NCBI GenBank assembly: GCA_903920975.1
Contig: CAIXNZ010000059.1
Span: 1 to 36,648, forward strand
Direction of reading: 5' to 3'
Source: Candidatus Falkowiibacteriota bacterium
GTDB taxonomy: Bacteria > Patescibacteriota > Patescibacteriia > CAIXNZ01
Length of the DNA: 36,648 bases
Shown: piece after piece, positions 8,767 through 16,653 of the stretch
How the letters are laid out: each line of letters opens with the position of its first letter
Numbering within the stretch: position 1 is the stretch's first letter
The notes under the pieces: generated by a model
What the model saw: only the letters and a program-made list of their open reading frames with translations
Database searches by the model: none
Told to the model about the DNA's origin: nothing
Position numbers and translations under genes: made by a program

Positions 8767-8808
8767 CCAATAGCTATTAGTAATTTGGTATTAGCTATTG
8801 GTTTTTTA
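8767..8808 (+). terminator. Terminator-like hairpin after rlmH
   Basis: CCAATAGCTA pairs with TAGCTATTGG (10 bp, AT-rich) and is followed by TTTTTT. The next ATG is only a few bases further on, so it could also act as an attenuator for the AlaX-like gene. Confidence 0.6.
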
Positions 8809-8811
8809 AAA

Positions 8812-9261
8812 ATGCCCAAAAGCCATATGAAAGAATTTAATCCTAAAATGCATACAGCGGAACATATTTTGAATCAGACCATGATTCAGCTTTTTAAAAC
8901 TGGTCGCTGTTTTTCCGCACACATTGAAGACAAAAAATCAAAATGCGATTATCATTTTGACCGAGCTTTGAGCGAGACAGAATTAAAGGATTTAGAAGAT
9001 AAGATAAACGAAATTATAAATTTGGATTTGCCTGTACAAGAAAGTTTTTTACCCAAAGAAGAAGCTATGAGATTGTATAATTTAGAAAGATTGCCAGAAG
9101 GAACTGAAGGCGATTTGAGGATAATCAAGGTTGGGGATTATGACGCAGTACCCTGCGTAGGTCCTCATGTGCAAAGTACAAAAGAAATTGGTCAGTTTAA
9201 ATTAATTTCCAGTGATTTTAATGATGGAGTTTTAAGAATCAGGTATAAATTGGTTTCCTAA
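8812..9261 (+). CDS. AlaX-like trans-editing protein (tRNA synthetase second additional domain)
   Basis: 149-residue standalone editing domain related to AlaX and the AlaRS/ThrRS editing domain, which hydrolyses mischarged aminoacyl-tRNA. The four zinc ligands are all present: HTAEH (His14, His18) and CVGPH (Cys115, His119). GHV-like CVGPHVQSTKEIG matches the family's second metal motif. A longer reading frame reaches back to 8725 inside rlmH, but the hairpin at 8767-8808 would lie in the coding region, and the family starts near here, so the ATG at 8812 (or 8830) is preferred. Amino acid specificity is not clear. Confidence 0.8.
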   Translation: MPKSHMKEFNPKMHTAEHILNQTMIQLFKTGRCFSAHIEDKKSKCDYHFDRALSETELKDLEDKINEIINLDLPVQESFLPKEEAMRLYNLERLPEGTEGDLRIIKVGDYDAVPCVGPHVQSTKEIGQFKLISSDFNDGVLRIRYKLVS

Positions 9262-9266
9262 AAAAA

Positions 9267-10148
9267 TTATTCAAGAGTATTTATATCAAATTTTGGCGTG
9301 TAGTTTTTATCAGCCGACTCTAGTTCTTGAAAATATCCACCAGCAAAATTTAGCTCTTCGTAATATTTTTGCATCTCATCATATTCTTGTGCTGAGATTT
9401 TTTTATTTATTTCAGTATATTGGTCAGTCAAATAAGCGGGGTAGTACTGGCTCATTAAACTGACCCAGACTTTGTCCCCAAAATTATCCTTTATGGCTTT
9501 TAGAATTTGCTTAGAATCATTAATTTGACCAGGCAAAATAAGATGCCTGATAAGAACGCCTTTATGTATTAAGTCATTAGAACCCATCTTAATCTCACCA
9601 ACCTGATTTACCATCACTGTAATGGCATTTAAAGCTGTTTTAAGGTAATTTGGGGCCTGGGAATAGTGCTGGGCCATAGCTTCATTAAAATATTTAAAAT
9701 CAGGCAAATAAACATCAATTAAGCCATTTAATTGTTTTAAAGTTTCAACTTTTTCAAAGGCATTGGAGTTCCAAATAATTGGTAATTTTGTCATGGCTTT
9801 TACTTTTGGTAAAATCTTGATTAATAGGTGAGAATAGCAAGTTGGCGTGACCAAGTTGATGTTATGGGCACCTTGATTCTTCAGCTTTATACATAAATCA
9901 ATAAATTCATTTTCACTGACAATTTTTCCTTGACCAAGTTGTAAAATCTGATAATTTTGACAATAAACGCAGTTTAAATTGCAATGTGAAAAGAAAATGG
10001 TCCCAGAACCATTTGTGCCGGAAACACATGGCTCTTCCCAGTGATGAAGCTGAATATGGGCTATTTTAAAATCAAGTGGAGCCCTACAGACTCCAAATTT
10101 GGTTATTCTATCAGCATTACAATTGTGCGGACAAAGATTGCATTTCAT
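9267..10148 (-). CDS. PflX-type radical SAM protein
   Basis: 293-residue radical SAM protein of the COG1313 (PflX, pyruvate formate-lyase activating enzyme-related) family. The N terminus has an accessory cysteine set CNLCPHNC (Cys3, 6, 10) plus Cys21. HHWEEPCVSGTNGSGTIFFS precedes the radical SAM cluster motif CNLNCVYC (Cys56, 60, 63). GAHNINLVTPT and YLPDFKY follow as in relatives. The target protein or substrate is not known and no glycyl radical enzyme is nearby. The gene is convergent with the AlaX-like gene (5 bp apart) and its promoter lies only 8 nt before the ATG. Confidence 0.88.
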   Translation of the reverse strand: MKCNLCPHNCNADRITKFGVCRAPLDFKIAHIQLHHWEEPCVSGTNGSGTIFFSHCNLNCVYCQNYQILQLGQGKIVSENEFIDLCIKLKNQGAHNINLVTPTCYSHLLIKILPKVKAMTKLPIIWNSNAFEKVETLKQLNGLIDVYLPDFKYFNEAMAQHYSQAPNYLKTALNAITVMVNQVGEIKMGSNDLIHKGVLIRHLILPGQINDSKQILKAIKDNFGDKVWVSLMSQYYPAYLTDQYTEINKKISAQEYDEMQKYYEELNFAGGYFQELESADKNYTPKFDINTLE

Positions 10149-10156
10149 ATTGATTT

Positions 10157-10185
10157 AGTATAAGAACTTTAAATCTTTTTGTAAA
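10157..10185 (-). promoter_or_regulatory. Near-leaderless promoter of the pflX-like gene
   Basis: On the minus strand: TTTACA (10180-10185), 17-bp spacer, TATACT (10157-10162), then 8 nt to the ATG. Transcription would begin within a base or two of the start codon. Confidence 0.75.
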
Positions 10186-10288
10186 CTTGCCAAATTATTA
10201 AAAATTGCGTAAGATAAAGTCGCCGTAAGGCTTTAAAATAAAGAGAAGTATTGTACTTTTAAATAAAAATTAGTAGAGGAGGAAAAAA

Positions 10289-11650
10289 ATGGGCAAGGTA
10301 TTTATTGTTGATACTTCTGTCATTATGCATGATCCACAGTCGCCAATAATTTTGGCAGACAAGGATAATGTGGCAGTGGTTCCATTGCCAGTACTTGAAG
10401 AGCTTGAGCATTTTAAAATAATGGGTAATGGCAAGGGATTTAATGCGCGCGAGGCCTTTAGAATCCTTGATGAGTTGAGGAAAAGAGGATCTTTGAGTAC
10501 GGGTGTCAAAACCGATATGGGCGGGGAAGTGGTAGTCAGCACATTTGAAATAAAAAAATTTCCCGATGGCATGGCCAAGACCAATGACAACAGGATTATT
10601 CTGACCGCGCTTAAGCTTCAAAAAAAGGATTCAGATGTGAAGGTCGTCAGTAAAGACAGAGCTTTGCGCATTAAAGCTGAAGCCCTGGGCGTGGAATCGG
10701 AAGATTATGAAAATGACAAGGTTGTGAGACAAGTTGAAGAATTATACTCAGGCTTTAAACAGGTAAAACTTTCTTCAGCGAACGATTTTGTCATCAGCCG
10801 GATTTATCAGGGACCCATAAGTGCCAATACCATCAGCGGACTTGAGATTTCAGCACTTTATCCTAATCAGTGCATTGAATTTGTCAGTTCTGACTCAAAA
10901 ACTGCACTGGCAATTTTCAAAAAGCAGGACGGCAAATTTCTTAAGGTTCATAAGCCCAAGGATTTAGTAGATAAAAAAGTCTGGCCGATCAATAATGAAC
11001 AGGCTTTTGCCAATGCCTTAATCAATGATGAAGAGATAAGCATTGTCACGCTTTTTGGTAAAGCAGGTACGGGCAAAACTCTTATGGCGCTCAGCGTGGC
11101 CTGTGAATTTGTGGGAACAGAAAAGTATGACCAAATCTTGGTTTATCGGCCAAACATTGAAGTCGGTCAGCAAATGGGCTTTTTGCCCGGCGACATCAAG
11201 GATAAATTCCAGCCCTTTATGTATCCGATTTTGGACAATCTTGCCAGGATTTTAGGAAAACCCCAAAAATCAGGCAAGCAGAAGAATATGGGAGAGCAAA
11301 AAAAAGGTAACTTCGACATGGTTAATGAATATCTGGAAAGCGAATTGATTGTTGTTGAGCCAATTAATTTCATTAGAGGCAGAAGTTTACACAACAAGAT
11401 TGTGATCGTCGATGAATGTCAAAATTTGACGCCTCATGAAGTTAAAACTCTTATAACTCGCGCTGGTGTGGATACCAAGGTTATTTTGACTGGTGATCCC
11501 ACACAGATTGATAATCCTTATGTGGATTTTGCCTCAAATGGACTAAGTCATGTTATTGTGCGTTTTATGGGCCAGCAGTGCTTTGGCAATATTTTGCTGG
11601 TCAAAGGCGAGCGTTCGCCTTTATCTGAGCTTGCCTCCAACATTCTTTAA
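10289..11650 (+). CDS. PIN domain-PhoH family ATPase (YlaK-like)
   Basis: 453-residue two-domain protein. Residues 1-145 form a PIN ribonuclease-type domain with VFIVDTSV (Asp8), PVLEELEHFK and TNDNRI supplying acidic residues. Residues about 235-453 form a PhoH P-loop domain with Walker A GKAGTGKT (about 257-264), Walker B IVIVDECQNL and the sensor-like TGDPTQID. PIN-PhoH proteins are RNA-unwinding/degrading ATPases in other bacteria; the role here is inferred from that. The start is set by AGAGGAGG eight bases upstream of the ATG. It is a single-gene unit with its own terminator. Confidence 0.92.
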   Translation: MGKVFIVDTSVIMHDPQSPIILADKDNVAVVPLPVLEELEHFKIMGNGKGFNAREAFRILDELRKRGSLSTGVKTDMGGEVVVSTFEIKKFPDGMAKTNDNRIILTALKLQKKDSDVKVVSKDRALRIKAEALGVESEDYENDKVVRQVEELYSGFKQVKLSSANDFVISRIYQGPISANTISGLEISALYPNQCIEFVSSDSKTALAIFKKQDGKFLKVHKPKDLVDKKVWPINNEQAFANALINDEEISIVTLFGKAGTGKTLMALSVACEFVGTEKYDQILVYRPNIEVGQQMGFLPGDIKDKFQPFMYPILDNLARILGKPQKSGKQKNMGEQKKGNFDMVNEYLESELIVVEPINFIRGRSLHNKIVIVDECQNLTPHEVKTLITRAGVDTKVILTGDPTQIDNPYVDFASNGLSHVIVRFMGQQCFGNILLVKGERSPLSELASNIL

Positions 11651-11654
11651 AACT

Positions 11655-11686
11655 AAGCCCTCTCGCTATGCGGGAGGGCTTTTTCT
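11655..11686 (+). terminator. Terminator after phoH-like gene
   Basis: AGCCCTCTCGC pairs with GCGGGAGGGCT (11 bp, one G-U) with loop TAT, then TTTTTC. The last T overlaps the -35 box of the rplJ promoter. Confidence 0.92.
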
Positions 11687-11713
11687 TGACAAAAATTATA
11701 CTACTGGTATACT
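11686..11713 (+). promoter_or_regulatory. Promoter of the rplJ-rplL operon
   Basis: TTGACA (11686-11691), 16-bp spacer, TATACT (11708-11713). A near-consensus housekeeping promoter placed right after the previous terminator. Confidence 0.85.
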
Positions 11714-11718
11714 GTACA

Positions 11719-11836
11719 CAACCGCAGACAATAGGTTTTCGCAAGATATAAATCCTATCGAGGTTTATACTTAAGGCATTTGCCATTGGGCATTTGGCGT
11801 TAGGTAATGGATTCTGCGGTGACGCAGATTTTTTTA
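11719..11836 (+). promoter_or_regulatory. Ribosomal protein L10 leader with attenuator
   Basis: The 5' leader of rplJ-rplL carries the L10-leader core: ATAGG (11731-11735) pairs with CCTAT (11754-11758), directly followed by CGAGGTTTATA, as in known L10 leaders. A long-range stem joins ACCGCAGA (11721-11728) to TCTGCGGT (11813-11820). The same 3' segment is also the 5' arm of a terminator hairpin, TCTGCG-GTGA-CGCAGA (11813-11828) followed by T7. The two structures cannot form together, so this looks like a transcription attenuator responding to L10(L12)4. Which structure L10 favours cannot be decided from sequence. Confidence 0.8.
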
Positions 11837-11857
11837 TTAATAAATACTTATTAATTT

Positions 11858-12382
11858 ATGCCAAAATCAAAAACGCAAAAAAAGGAAATATTAGACGACT
11901 TAATTAAAAAATTAGGCAATTTTAAGGCCGCTGTTTTTACTGATTACAAAGGCTTGACAGTTGCTGAAGCTAAGCAAGTCCGCATCTTAGCCAAGAAACA
12001 AAATGCCGAATATATAGTAGCTAAAAAGACTTTAATCCAAAAAGCGTTGGACGCGGCCAAAATCAAAGATATCAATGTTAAGGATATGAAGGGCAATATT
12101 TCTTTGATAATCGGCTTTGAGGATGAAATTGGTCCAGCCAAAATCGCCGCAGAATTTGGCAAGACACATGAAAATTTAAAAATGCTAGGCGGTATTATGG
12201 AAAATAAGTTTATTGATCTTGATCAGGTTGTGGCTTTATCAAAAATACCAGGCAAGATGGAATTACTAACAAGTTTAGTCGGCAGTATGCAGTCGCCGAT
12301 TCGCGGCTTTGCCACTGTCTTAGCTGGCAATTTACGGGGCCTGCTGACTGCTTTAAACGCAATTAAAGAACAAAAAATTTAA
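11858..12382 (+). CDS. rplJ: 50S ribosomal protein L10
   Basis: 174-residue L10 (uL10), base of the ribosomal stalk; its N-terminal domain binds 23S rRNA with L11 and its C-terminal helix anchors L7/L12 dimers. Typical features are KTQKKEILDDLIKKL, AVFTDYKGLTVAE, NAEYIVAKKTLIQKAL and the C-terminal GFATVLAGNLRGLLTALNAI. First gene of the L10-L7/L12 operon, behind the leader described above. The ATG has an AATTT context and no SD. Confidence 0.96.
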   Translation: MPKSKTQKKEILDDLIKKLGNFKAAVFTDYKGLTVAEAKQVRILAKKQNAEYIVAKKTLIQKALDAAKIKDINVKDMKGNISLIIGFEDEIGPAKIAAEFGKTHENLKMLGGIMENKFIDLDQVVALSKIPGKMELLTSLVGSMQSPIRGFATVLAGNLRGLLTALNAIKEQKI

Positions 12383-12409
12383 ATATAATAATTAATAATT
12401 ATCAAAATT

Positions 12410-12814
12410 ATGACAGAAGAAAAAAAGGAAGTTAAAGTCCCAGCTAAATTTAAATCTTTAGTTGAGGAAATCGAAAAAATGTCAGTTTTAGATCTCGCTG
12501 AATTAGTCAAGATTTTGGAAGAAAAATTCGGCGTCTCAGCCTCAGCCCCAATGGCTATGATGGCTGGTCCAGCCGCTGGTGCCGCTCCAGCAGCTGAAGC
12601 TAAATCAGAATTTAATGTTGAATTAGCTTCAGTCGGAGACAATAAGATCGGAGTGATCAAGGTTATTAAAGACATTACTGGACTTGGTTTGAAAGAAGCC
12701 AAGGATTTAGTTGATGGCGCTCCAAAAATGATTAAAGAAAAAGTGAAGAAAGATGAAGCAGAAGCTATGAAGAAGAAACTTGAAGAAGCTGGCGCCGCAG
12801 TTAATCTGAAATAA
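12410..12814 (+). CDS. rplL: 50S ribosomal protein L7/L12
   Basis: 134-residue stalk protein that recruits translational GTPases. The N-terminal dimerisation helix region (residues about 12-45, VEEIEKMSVLDLAELVKILE) is followed by an Ala/Pro/Met-rich hinge (about 47-65) and the conserved C-terminal domain with KIGVIKVIKDITGLGLKEAK and LVDGAPKMIKE. A short extra N-terminal basic segment precedes the dimerisation region. It lies 27 bp after rplJ and ends at a strong terminator. Confidence 0.97.
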   Translation: MTEEKKEVKVPAKFKSLVEEIEKMSVLDLAELVKILEEKFGVSASAPMAMMAGPAAGAAPAAEAKSEFNVELASVGDNKIGVIKVIKDITGLGLKEAKDLVDGAPKMIKEKVKKDEAEAMKKKLEEAGAAVNLK

Positions 12815-12826
12815 AACATTTTAAAT

Positions 12827-12860
12827 AAAAAGAAGGCTCATGCGAGTCTTCTTTTTTTAT
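12827..12860. terminator. Bidirectional terminator after rplL
   Basis: AAAAAGAAGGCTC pairs with GAGTCTTCTTTTT (13 bp, one G-U) around ATGC, with T-rich tails on both strands. Shared by rplL (+) and the convergent gene ending at 12866 (-). Confidence 0.88.
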
Positions 12861-12865
12861 TTAAA

Positions 12866-15097
12866 TTATTTAATGTGTGTTAAGTTGATAAAGTAAACTT
12901 TATTATCATTAATCACAAACATTTTTTTCTCTTTTTCAAAAATTTCCAGGGCCTTTAAATGATCAAATTTGGCACTGTAATATTGAGTTACTAATCCTCC
13001 ATCTTTGCTTAAAACAACAATTCTATTATTTTTTGGTTCAAGCATATAAATAAAGTTTGTTTCATCGCTGGTTATTAACTGCGTTGGCGCTTCCAATGCT
13101 GGGTCAACGTTTTTTAAAACAAAATTACTTTGTGTGCCTTTATTAAATTTTAATATTTGTCCGGTATTATCTAAAAGCCAAATATTGGTATCAATGCCCA
13201 GTGAAACAATATTTTTCATATCAAAAGTATTTCTGAGCCAAGTGACACCAGTGTCAAAACCAGTATCAACCTTGGGCAGACGATAAATTTGATTATTAGT
13301 TGAATCAACCGTATAAAGTTTGTCATTATATGTGGCAAAATCAATAATATTGGCATTTGTAGGCAGTGCTACGTTAAGAGGCAGGTATTTGCCATCCTTG
13401 TATTCTACAAAGCCATTTTTGTCCTGATAGGCTAGGATCTGATTGCCGATTTTTTTAACTTTAATAATTTTGCCGATATCTGACAAATTTGAACTGAATT
13501 TTTTTTGTTCTTTGGTATCTAAATCAAAGCGATAAATATTATTGTTTATTGAATCAAAAATTACCAGTATGTTATCTGAATAGATAATATTTTTTAAATC
13601 AATATTTTGTTCAGCGCTTAGATCATATATTAAAGTCGGTTCATCAACATTAACAATATGCCTTAATTTGGCAATAACCGTTTCAATCTCCTTATTTAAA
13701 TTTTGGTAAGTATCTTTCTGTTTTTGTGAATTGATCGGCAAAGCGGCTAATAATTTTTGTGCCTCAACGATTTCACCCTTGGCCTTGGCTTCATCGCCGA
13801 TAATAATATCAGATTCTGCCTGACTCTTAACCTGTCCAATTTGGTTGATGGCATCTTGGTATTCCTGGTTATAAGCCGAATTATTTTGGGCATGTTTGAA
13901 ATAGGTTGTGCTAAAGAGGAAAAGGATAATAAGAATTACGGCCATAATTAGTAAAAATTTACTAAGAATGGGTATTTTAGCTAACTTGGTTTTTATAAAA
14001 ATGAATTTGAGCCGCAGCCATAACTTTGTTCTTTGCATTTTTTCACCATAAAATGGAGTTTTGGCCAATAGTTTTTTACAGATTCTTTTGATTTTCAAGC
14101 CCAAAGCATTAATTGGTCTTTGGCCATAATTGCTATTTTGGCCGCTGCTTGCTAAATTCGGCAAAGATTGTTGCTCGGCAGCCAAACGATGAGCAGCCAT
14201 TTTCTTTTGCCAATATGAATACAATTTTTGGACAGGGATAATAACTATATTAAACAAACTTTTAAGTATTGACCAAAAGGAAGGGGAGAGTAGTTTTTCA
14301 GTTGAACTTTCAGTTTTGGTTAAATCGGAAATGGAAGTGACCGAGGGAGAAATTTGGGCTTGTTCAAATTCTCCAGTCGAATTTTTTATAATTATTGCGG
14401 CAAAGTTTTGACCCTCGGTCTGCAGTAAAGAATTTTTAAAATACTCCGCTGATTTATGAAGGGGGAGCGAAGTGATAGTTTTTTGAATTCGTTCCAGGGA
14501 AATAAAATTTAAAAAGTTGCTGTTGCATAAAAATAAATAATCCGGCGGATTTATTTCCCCCTCTAAAAAATTGGAAAATAATTTCGGCTCTTTATTAGCA
14601 CTTTCGCCTGCGTTACTGACTCTTCTTAAATCAATAATTTTATAGTCTTGTTTTGTTTTATGGATCAGATGAATACCCATTTCGTTGGAATAAGAGATGC
14701 AAAGCTTGTTGCCATGCAAAACACCAATGGCCAAATTAATTTTTTCTTTAATAGTATTCTCGTTTAAATTGCCAACCAGATAAAAGCGCTTCTCTTGGAT
14801 TAACTGGGTAAATTTTTGATTTACACGTTCTAGGGCATTTTCAAAGGCGACTTCCAGCGCTTCTTCATTTTCTGACATTTCACCATAATAGGTTTCTTCC
14901 AGCGCATTAATCAATTCAGCGATAATGTGCGAGTTTTCACGACTGGGCATATTAACCTCTAAAATACCGAAAAGTCGGCCCATTTTTTCCTCCAAAGCCA
15001 AATTGGGTTCGCTAATAAAAAGCTTACAGGTCGAAGAAGCCTTATTGGTGTAATAATGGATAAAGATATTGGCAAATTGACTGTTAATCTGTGCCAT
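12866..15097 (-). CDS. Membrane protein: PP2C-like pseudophosphatase, TM segment, coiled coil, beta-propeller
   Basis: 743 residues. Residues 1-240 follow the order of a PPM/PP2C phosphatase fold: GRLFGILEVNM where active enzymes have FGVxDGHGG, INLAIGVLHGNKLCISYSNE, PDYLFLCNSNFLNFIS in place of LCSDG, and a final NFAAIIIK strand. The metal-binding aspartates are missing, so it is probably a pseudophosphatase. A basic linker leads to one membrane span (about 378-398), then a coiled coil (about 405-485) and a repeat-rich C-terminal region (490-743) with NNIYRFD / NQIYRLPK / NRIVVLSKDG units like an NHL or other beta-propeller. With the N terminus inside, the propeller would be outside. Function unknown. 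Confidence 0.75.
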   Translation of the reverse strand: MAQINSQFANIFIHYYTNKASSTCKLFISEPNLALEEKMGRLFGILEVNMPSRENSHIIAELINALEETYYGEMSENEEALEVAFENALERVNQKFTQLIQEKRFYLVGNLNENTIKEKINLAIGVLHGNKLCISYSNEMGIHLIHKTKQDYKIIDLRRVSNAGESANKEPKLFSNFLEGEINPPDYLFLCNSNFLNFISLERIQKTITSLPLHKSAEYFKNSLLQTEGQNFAAIIIKNSTGEFEQAQISPSVTSISDLTKTESSTEKLLSPSFWSILKSLFNIVIIPVQKLYSYWQKKMAAHRLAAEQQSLPNLASSGQNSNYGQRPINALGLKIKRICKKLLAKTPFYGEKMQRTKLWLRLKFIFIKTKLAKIPILSKFLLIMAVILIILFLFSTTYFKHAQNNSAYNQEYQDAINQIGQVKSQAESDIIIGDEAKAKGEIVEAQKLLAALPINSQKQKDTYQNLNKEIETVIAKLRHIVNVDEPTLIYDLSAEQNIDLKNIIYSDNILVIFDSINNNIYRFDLDTKEQKKFSSNLSDIGKIIKVKKIGNQILAYQDKNGFVEYKDGKYLPLNVALPTNANIIDFATYNDKLYTVDSTNNQIYRLPKVDTGFDTGVTWLRNTFDMKNIVSLGIDTNIWLLDNTGQILKFNKGTQSNFVLKNVDPALEAPTQLITSDETNFIYMLEPKNNRIVVLSKDGGLVTQYYSAKFDHLKALEIFEKEKKMFVINDNKVYFINLTHIK

Positions 15098-15204
15098 AGA
15101 TTGACTTAAATTTTATAAGTGTATTATACTAAAAGTAGGCAAATTTTGAAAGGGTATCGGGTACATAAGTTAATAAGTGATTCAAAATCTAAAAAGTCTT
15201 AAAT

Positions 15205-15798
15205 ATGCTTGAACAATTATTTGGTTCACAAACCAGAGTGCGGTTACTTCAGATATTTTTGAGTAATCCAGAAGAAAAATATTTTGTCAGGGAACTGACC
15301 CGTAATTTGAATTCTCAAATAAACGCTATCCGCCGTGAACTGGAAAATCTGGAAGATTTGGGTGCTATTAGAATAGTTGAAGAAGTCGGGGAGCATAAGT
15401 CTCAAAACAAGAAATTTTACCAGTCCAATTTGGATTTCATCTTATATCATGAATTAAAATCTATTTTTCAAAAGGCCCAATTTCTATTGGAGAAAAAATT
15501 TGCCAAAGCTGTTAAAAAAATTGGTAAAGTACATTTTTTGGCCTTAACCGGAACTTTTGTCGGTAAGAAAGATGTGCCCATTGATATAATTGCCGTAGGC
15601 TCTATGAGCAAAAAGAAGTTTGCCAAATTGATTAAAGAATTCCAGAAGAATTTAAAGCGAGAATTGAATTATACATTATTGGATAAAGAAGAGTTTGATT
15701 ATCGCCGCAGCGTGGCTGATAGATTTTTGTACAATATATTAGACAGCGATAAAATTGTTTTAATTGATGAAATATTTAATCCTATTAAAGAAGAATAA
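15205..15798 (+). CDS. Winged-helix DNA-binding protein with nucleotidyltransferase-like C domain
   Basis: 197 residues. Residues 1-60 form a winged helix similar to MarR/ArsR-type domains: FGSQTRVRLLQIFLSNPEEK, YFVRELTRNLNSQINAIRRE as the recognition region, then LGAIRIVEE as the wing. Residues about 105-190 (HFLALTGTFVGKKDVPIDIIAVG) resemble a nucleotidyltransferase fold without the usual GS...D.D active-site pattern, so probably inactive. Likely a transcription regulator, target unknown. The stop codon is immediately followed by the tsaB start. Confidence 0.75.
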   Translation: MLEQLFGSQTRVRLLQIFLSNPEEKYFVRELTRNLNSQINAIRRELENLEDLGAIRIVEEVGEHKSQNKKFYQSNLDFILYHELKSIFQKAQFLLEKKFAKAVKKIGKVHFLALTGTFVGKKDVPIDIIAVGSMSKKKFAKLIKEFQKNLKRELNYTLLDKEEFDYRRSVADRFLYNILDSDKIVLIDEIFNPIKEE

Positions 15799-16209
15799 AT
15801 GATTTTATATTTTAATGCTACTAAAGATAAAGAGATATCAACCTTTTTAGTGAAGGGTAGCAAAATCATAGATCGCCTCAAGCAAGTAGGCGATTTTAAA
15901 GTTTCAGAATACCTATTGCCATTAATTGACAAGTTATTAAAAAAGAATAAAATTGAATTTGAAGATTTGCAGGGTATAATTACTGTCAGTGGAATTGGTC
16001 CTTTTACTTCAGTTAGAATCGCAGTGGCAGTAGCCAATACCTTGTCATTTGCTTTAAAAATCCCAGTAATCGGGTTGGAAAATAAAAAGCCAATTAAAGA
16101 GGAACAAAATATTAAAGCAGGTTTATTAAAACTTAAAAAAGCTAAAATTGGTTCATATATAAAACCGGTTTATGGGGGAGAGGCAAACATAACTAGACCA
16201 AAAAAATAA
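15799..16209 (+). CDS. tsaB: TsaB-like tRNA t6A biosynthesis protein, short form
   Basis: 136 residues matching the N-terminal lobe of TsaB, the scaffold partner of TsaD in threonylcarbamoyl-adenosine (t6A37) synthesis. The key segment is GIITVSGIGPFTSVRIAVAV, the counterpart of the usual GPGSFTGLRIG, followed by FALKIPVIGL. Full TsaB is about 230 residues, so the C-terminal lobe is missing; the rest is a short basic tail ending ITRPKK. No frame continues it. The ATG abuts the stop of the winged-helix gene, indicating translational coupling. Confidence 0.82.
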   Translation: MILYFNATKDKEISTFLVKGSKIIDRLKQVGDFKVSEYLLPLIDKLLKKNKIEFEDLQGIITVSGIGPFTSVRIAVAVANTLSFALKIPVIGLENKKPIKEEQNIKAGLLKLKKAKIGSYIKPVYGGEANITRPKK

Positions 16210-16219
16210 GGAGGTAATT

Positions 16220-16417
16220 ATGGCAGTCTTTGGCTATTGTACTGATTGTGAAAAGGAATATTCAATAGATGCTTTTTCCACGAAAATTACAGAAGAAAAG
16301 GGCGGAAGATTACTTCTTGAGTCAGTATGCCCGGGTTGTGGTGAATTAAGTGCAGTTGCAATACCCAAGAATAATCCTCATTTTCAGAGGGATCCCAAAA
16401 AGACGGTAAAAAAGTAA
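16220..16417 (+). CDS. Small zinc-ribbon protein
   Basis: 65-residue protein with two CxxC pairs (CTDC near residue 7 and CPGC near residue 38), a likely zinc ribbon with a basic C terminus. Function unknown; could bind nucleic acid or protein. It lies 10 bp after tsaB but, unlike tsaB, has a perfect AAGGAGGT SD six bases before the ATG. A terminator follows. Confidence 0.75.
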   Translation: MAVFGYCTDCEKEYSIDAFSTKITEEKGGRLLLESVCPGCGELSAVAIPKNNPHFQRDPKKTVKK

Positions 16418-16435
16418 TTAAAGCCATAGAAAATT

Positions 16436-16467
16436 AAAGGTCATGTCAAACATGACCTTTTTATTTT
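16436..16467 (+). terminator. Terminator after zinc-ribbon gene
   Basis: AAAGGTCATGT pairs perfectly with ACATGACCTTT around CAA, then TTATTTT. Confidence 0.9.
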
Positions 16468-16545
16468 AAAAATACAATATTTAGTTTGATTAGGTCTAGT
16501 TTAACCCCAAGATATAGTGGCTGTGTATAAGTGAAGTTAAAATGG

Positions 16546-16574
16546 TTGACCGGGGTAATTTCGTGGGGTATAAT
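16546..16574 (+). promoter_or_regulatory. Promoter of mraZ
   Basis: TTGACC (16546-16551), 17-bp spacer, TATAAT (16569-16574). Expected start near 16581, leaving a leader of about 73 nt that contains the putative MraZ boxes. Confidence 0.8.
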
Positions 16575-16588
16575 GGATTCAAGAGTCT

Positions 16589-16608
16589 AAAAGTGGATAA
16601 AAGTGGGG
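16589..16608 (+). promoter_or_regulatory. Putative MraZ operator boxes
   Basis: Two direct 10-bp repeats, AAAAGTGGAT and AAAAGTGGGG, just downstream of the expected start, with a further GTGTGGATAA at about 16623. Spacing of one helical turn and the GTGG core fit known MraZ sites (TGGG- or AAAGTGG-type repeats), suggesting autoregulation. Confidence 0.65.
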
Positions 16609-16653
16609 ATAAACCCAAGAATGTGTGGATAAGTTAAATTATCTTTAAATCTT

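Noticed and set aside
8725..8811. N-terminal extension of the AlaX-like protein
   Set aside because: It overlaps the end of rlmH and runs through a terminator-like hairpin; the family begins near the HTAEH motif.
12379..12819. 146-aa frame antisense to rplL
   Set aside because: Low-complexity Ser/Ala/Phe sequence that is a by-product of the Ala/Lys/Glu-rich L7/L12 coding strand.
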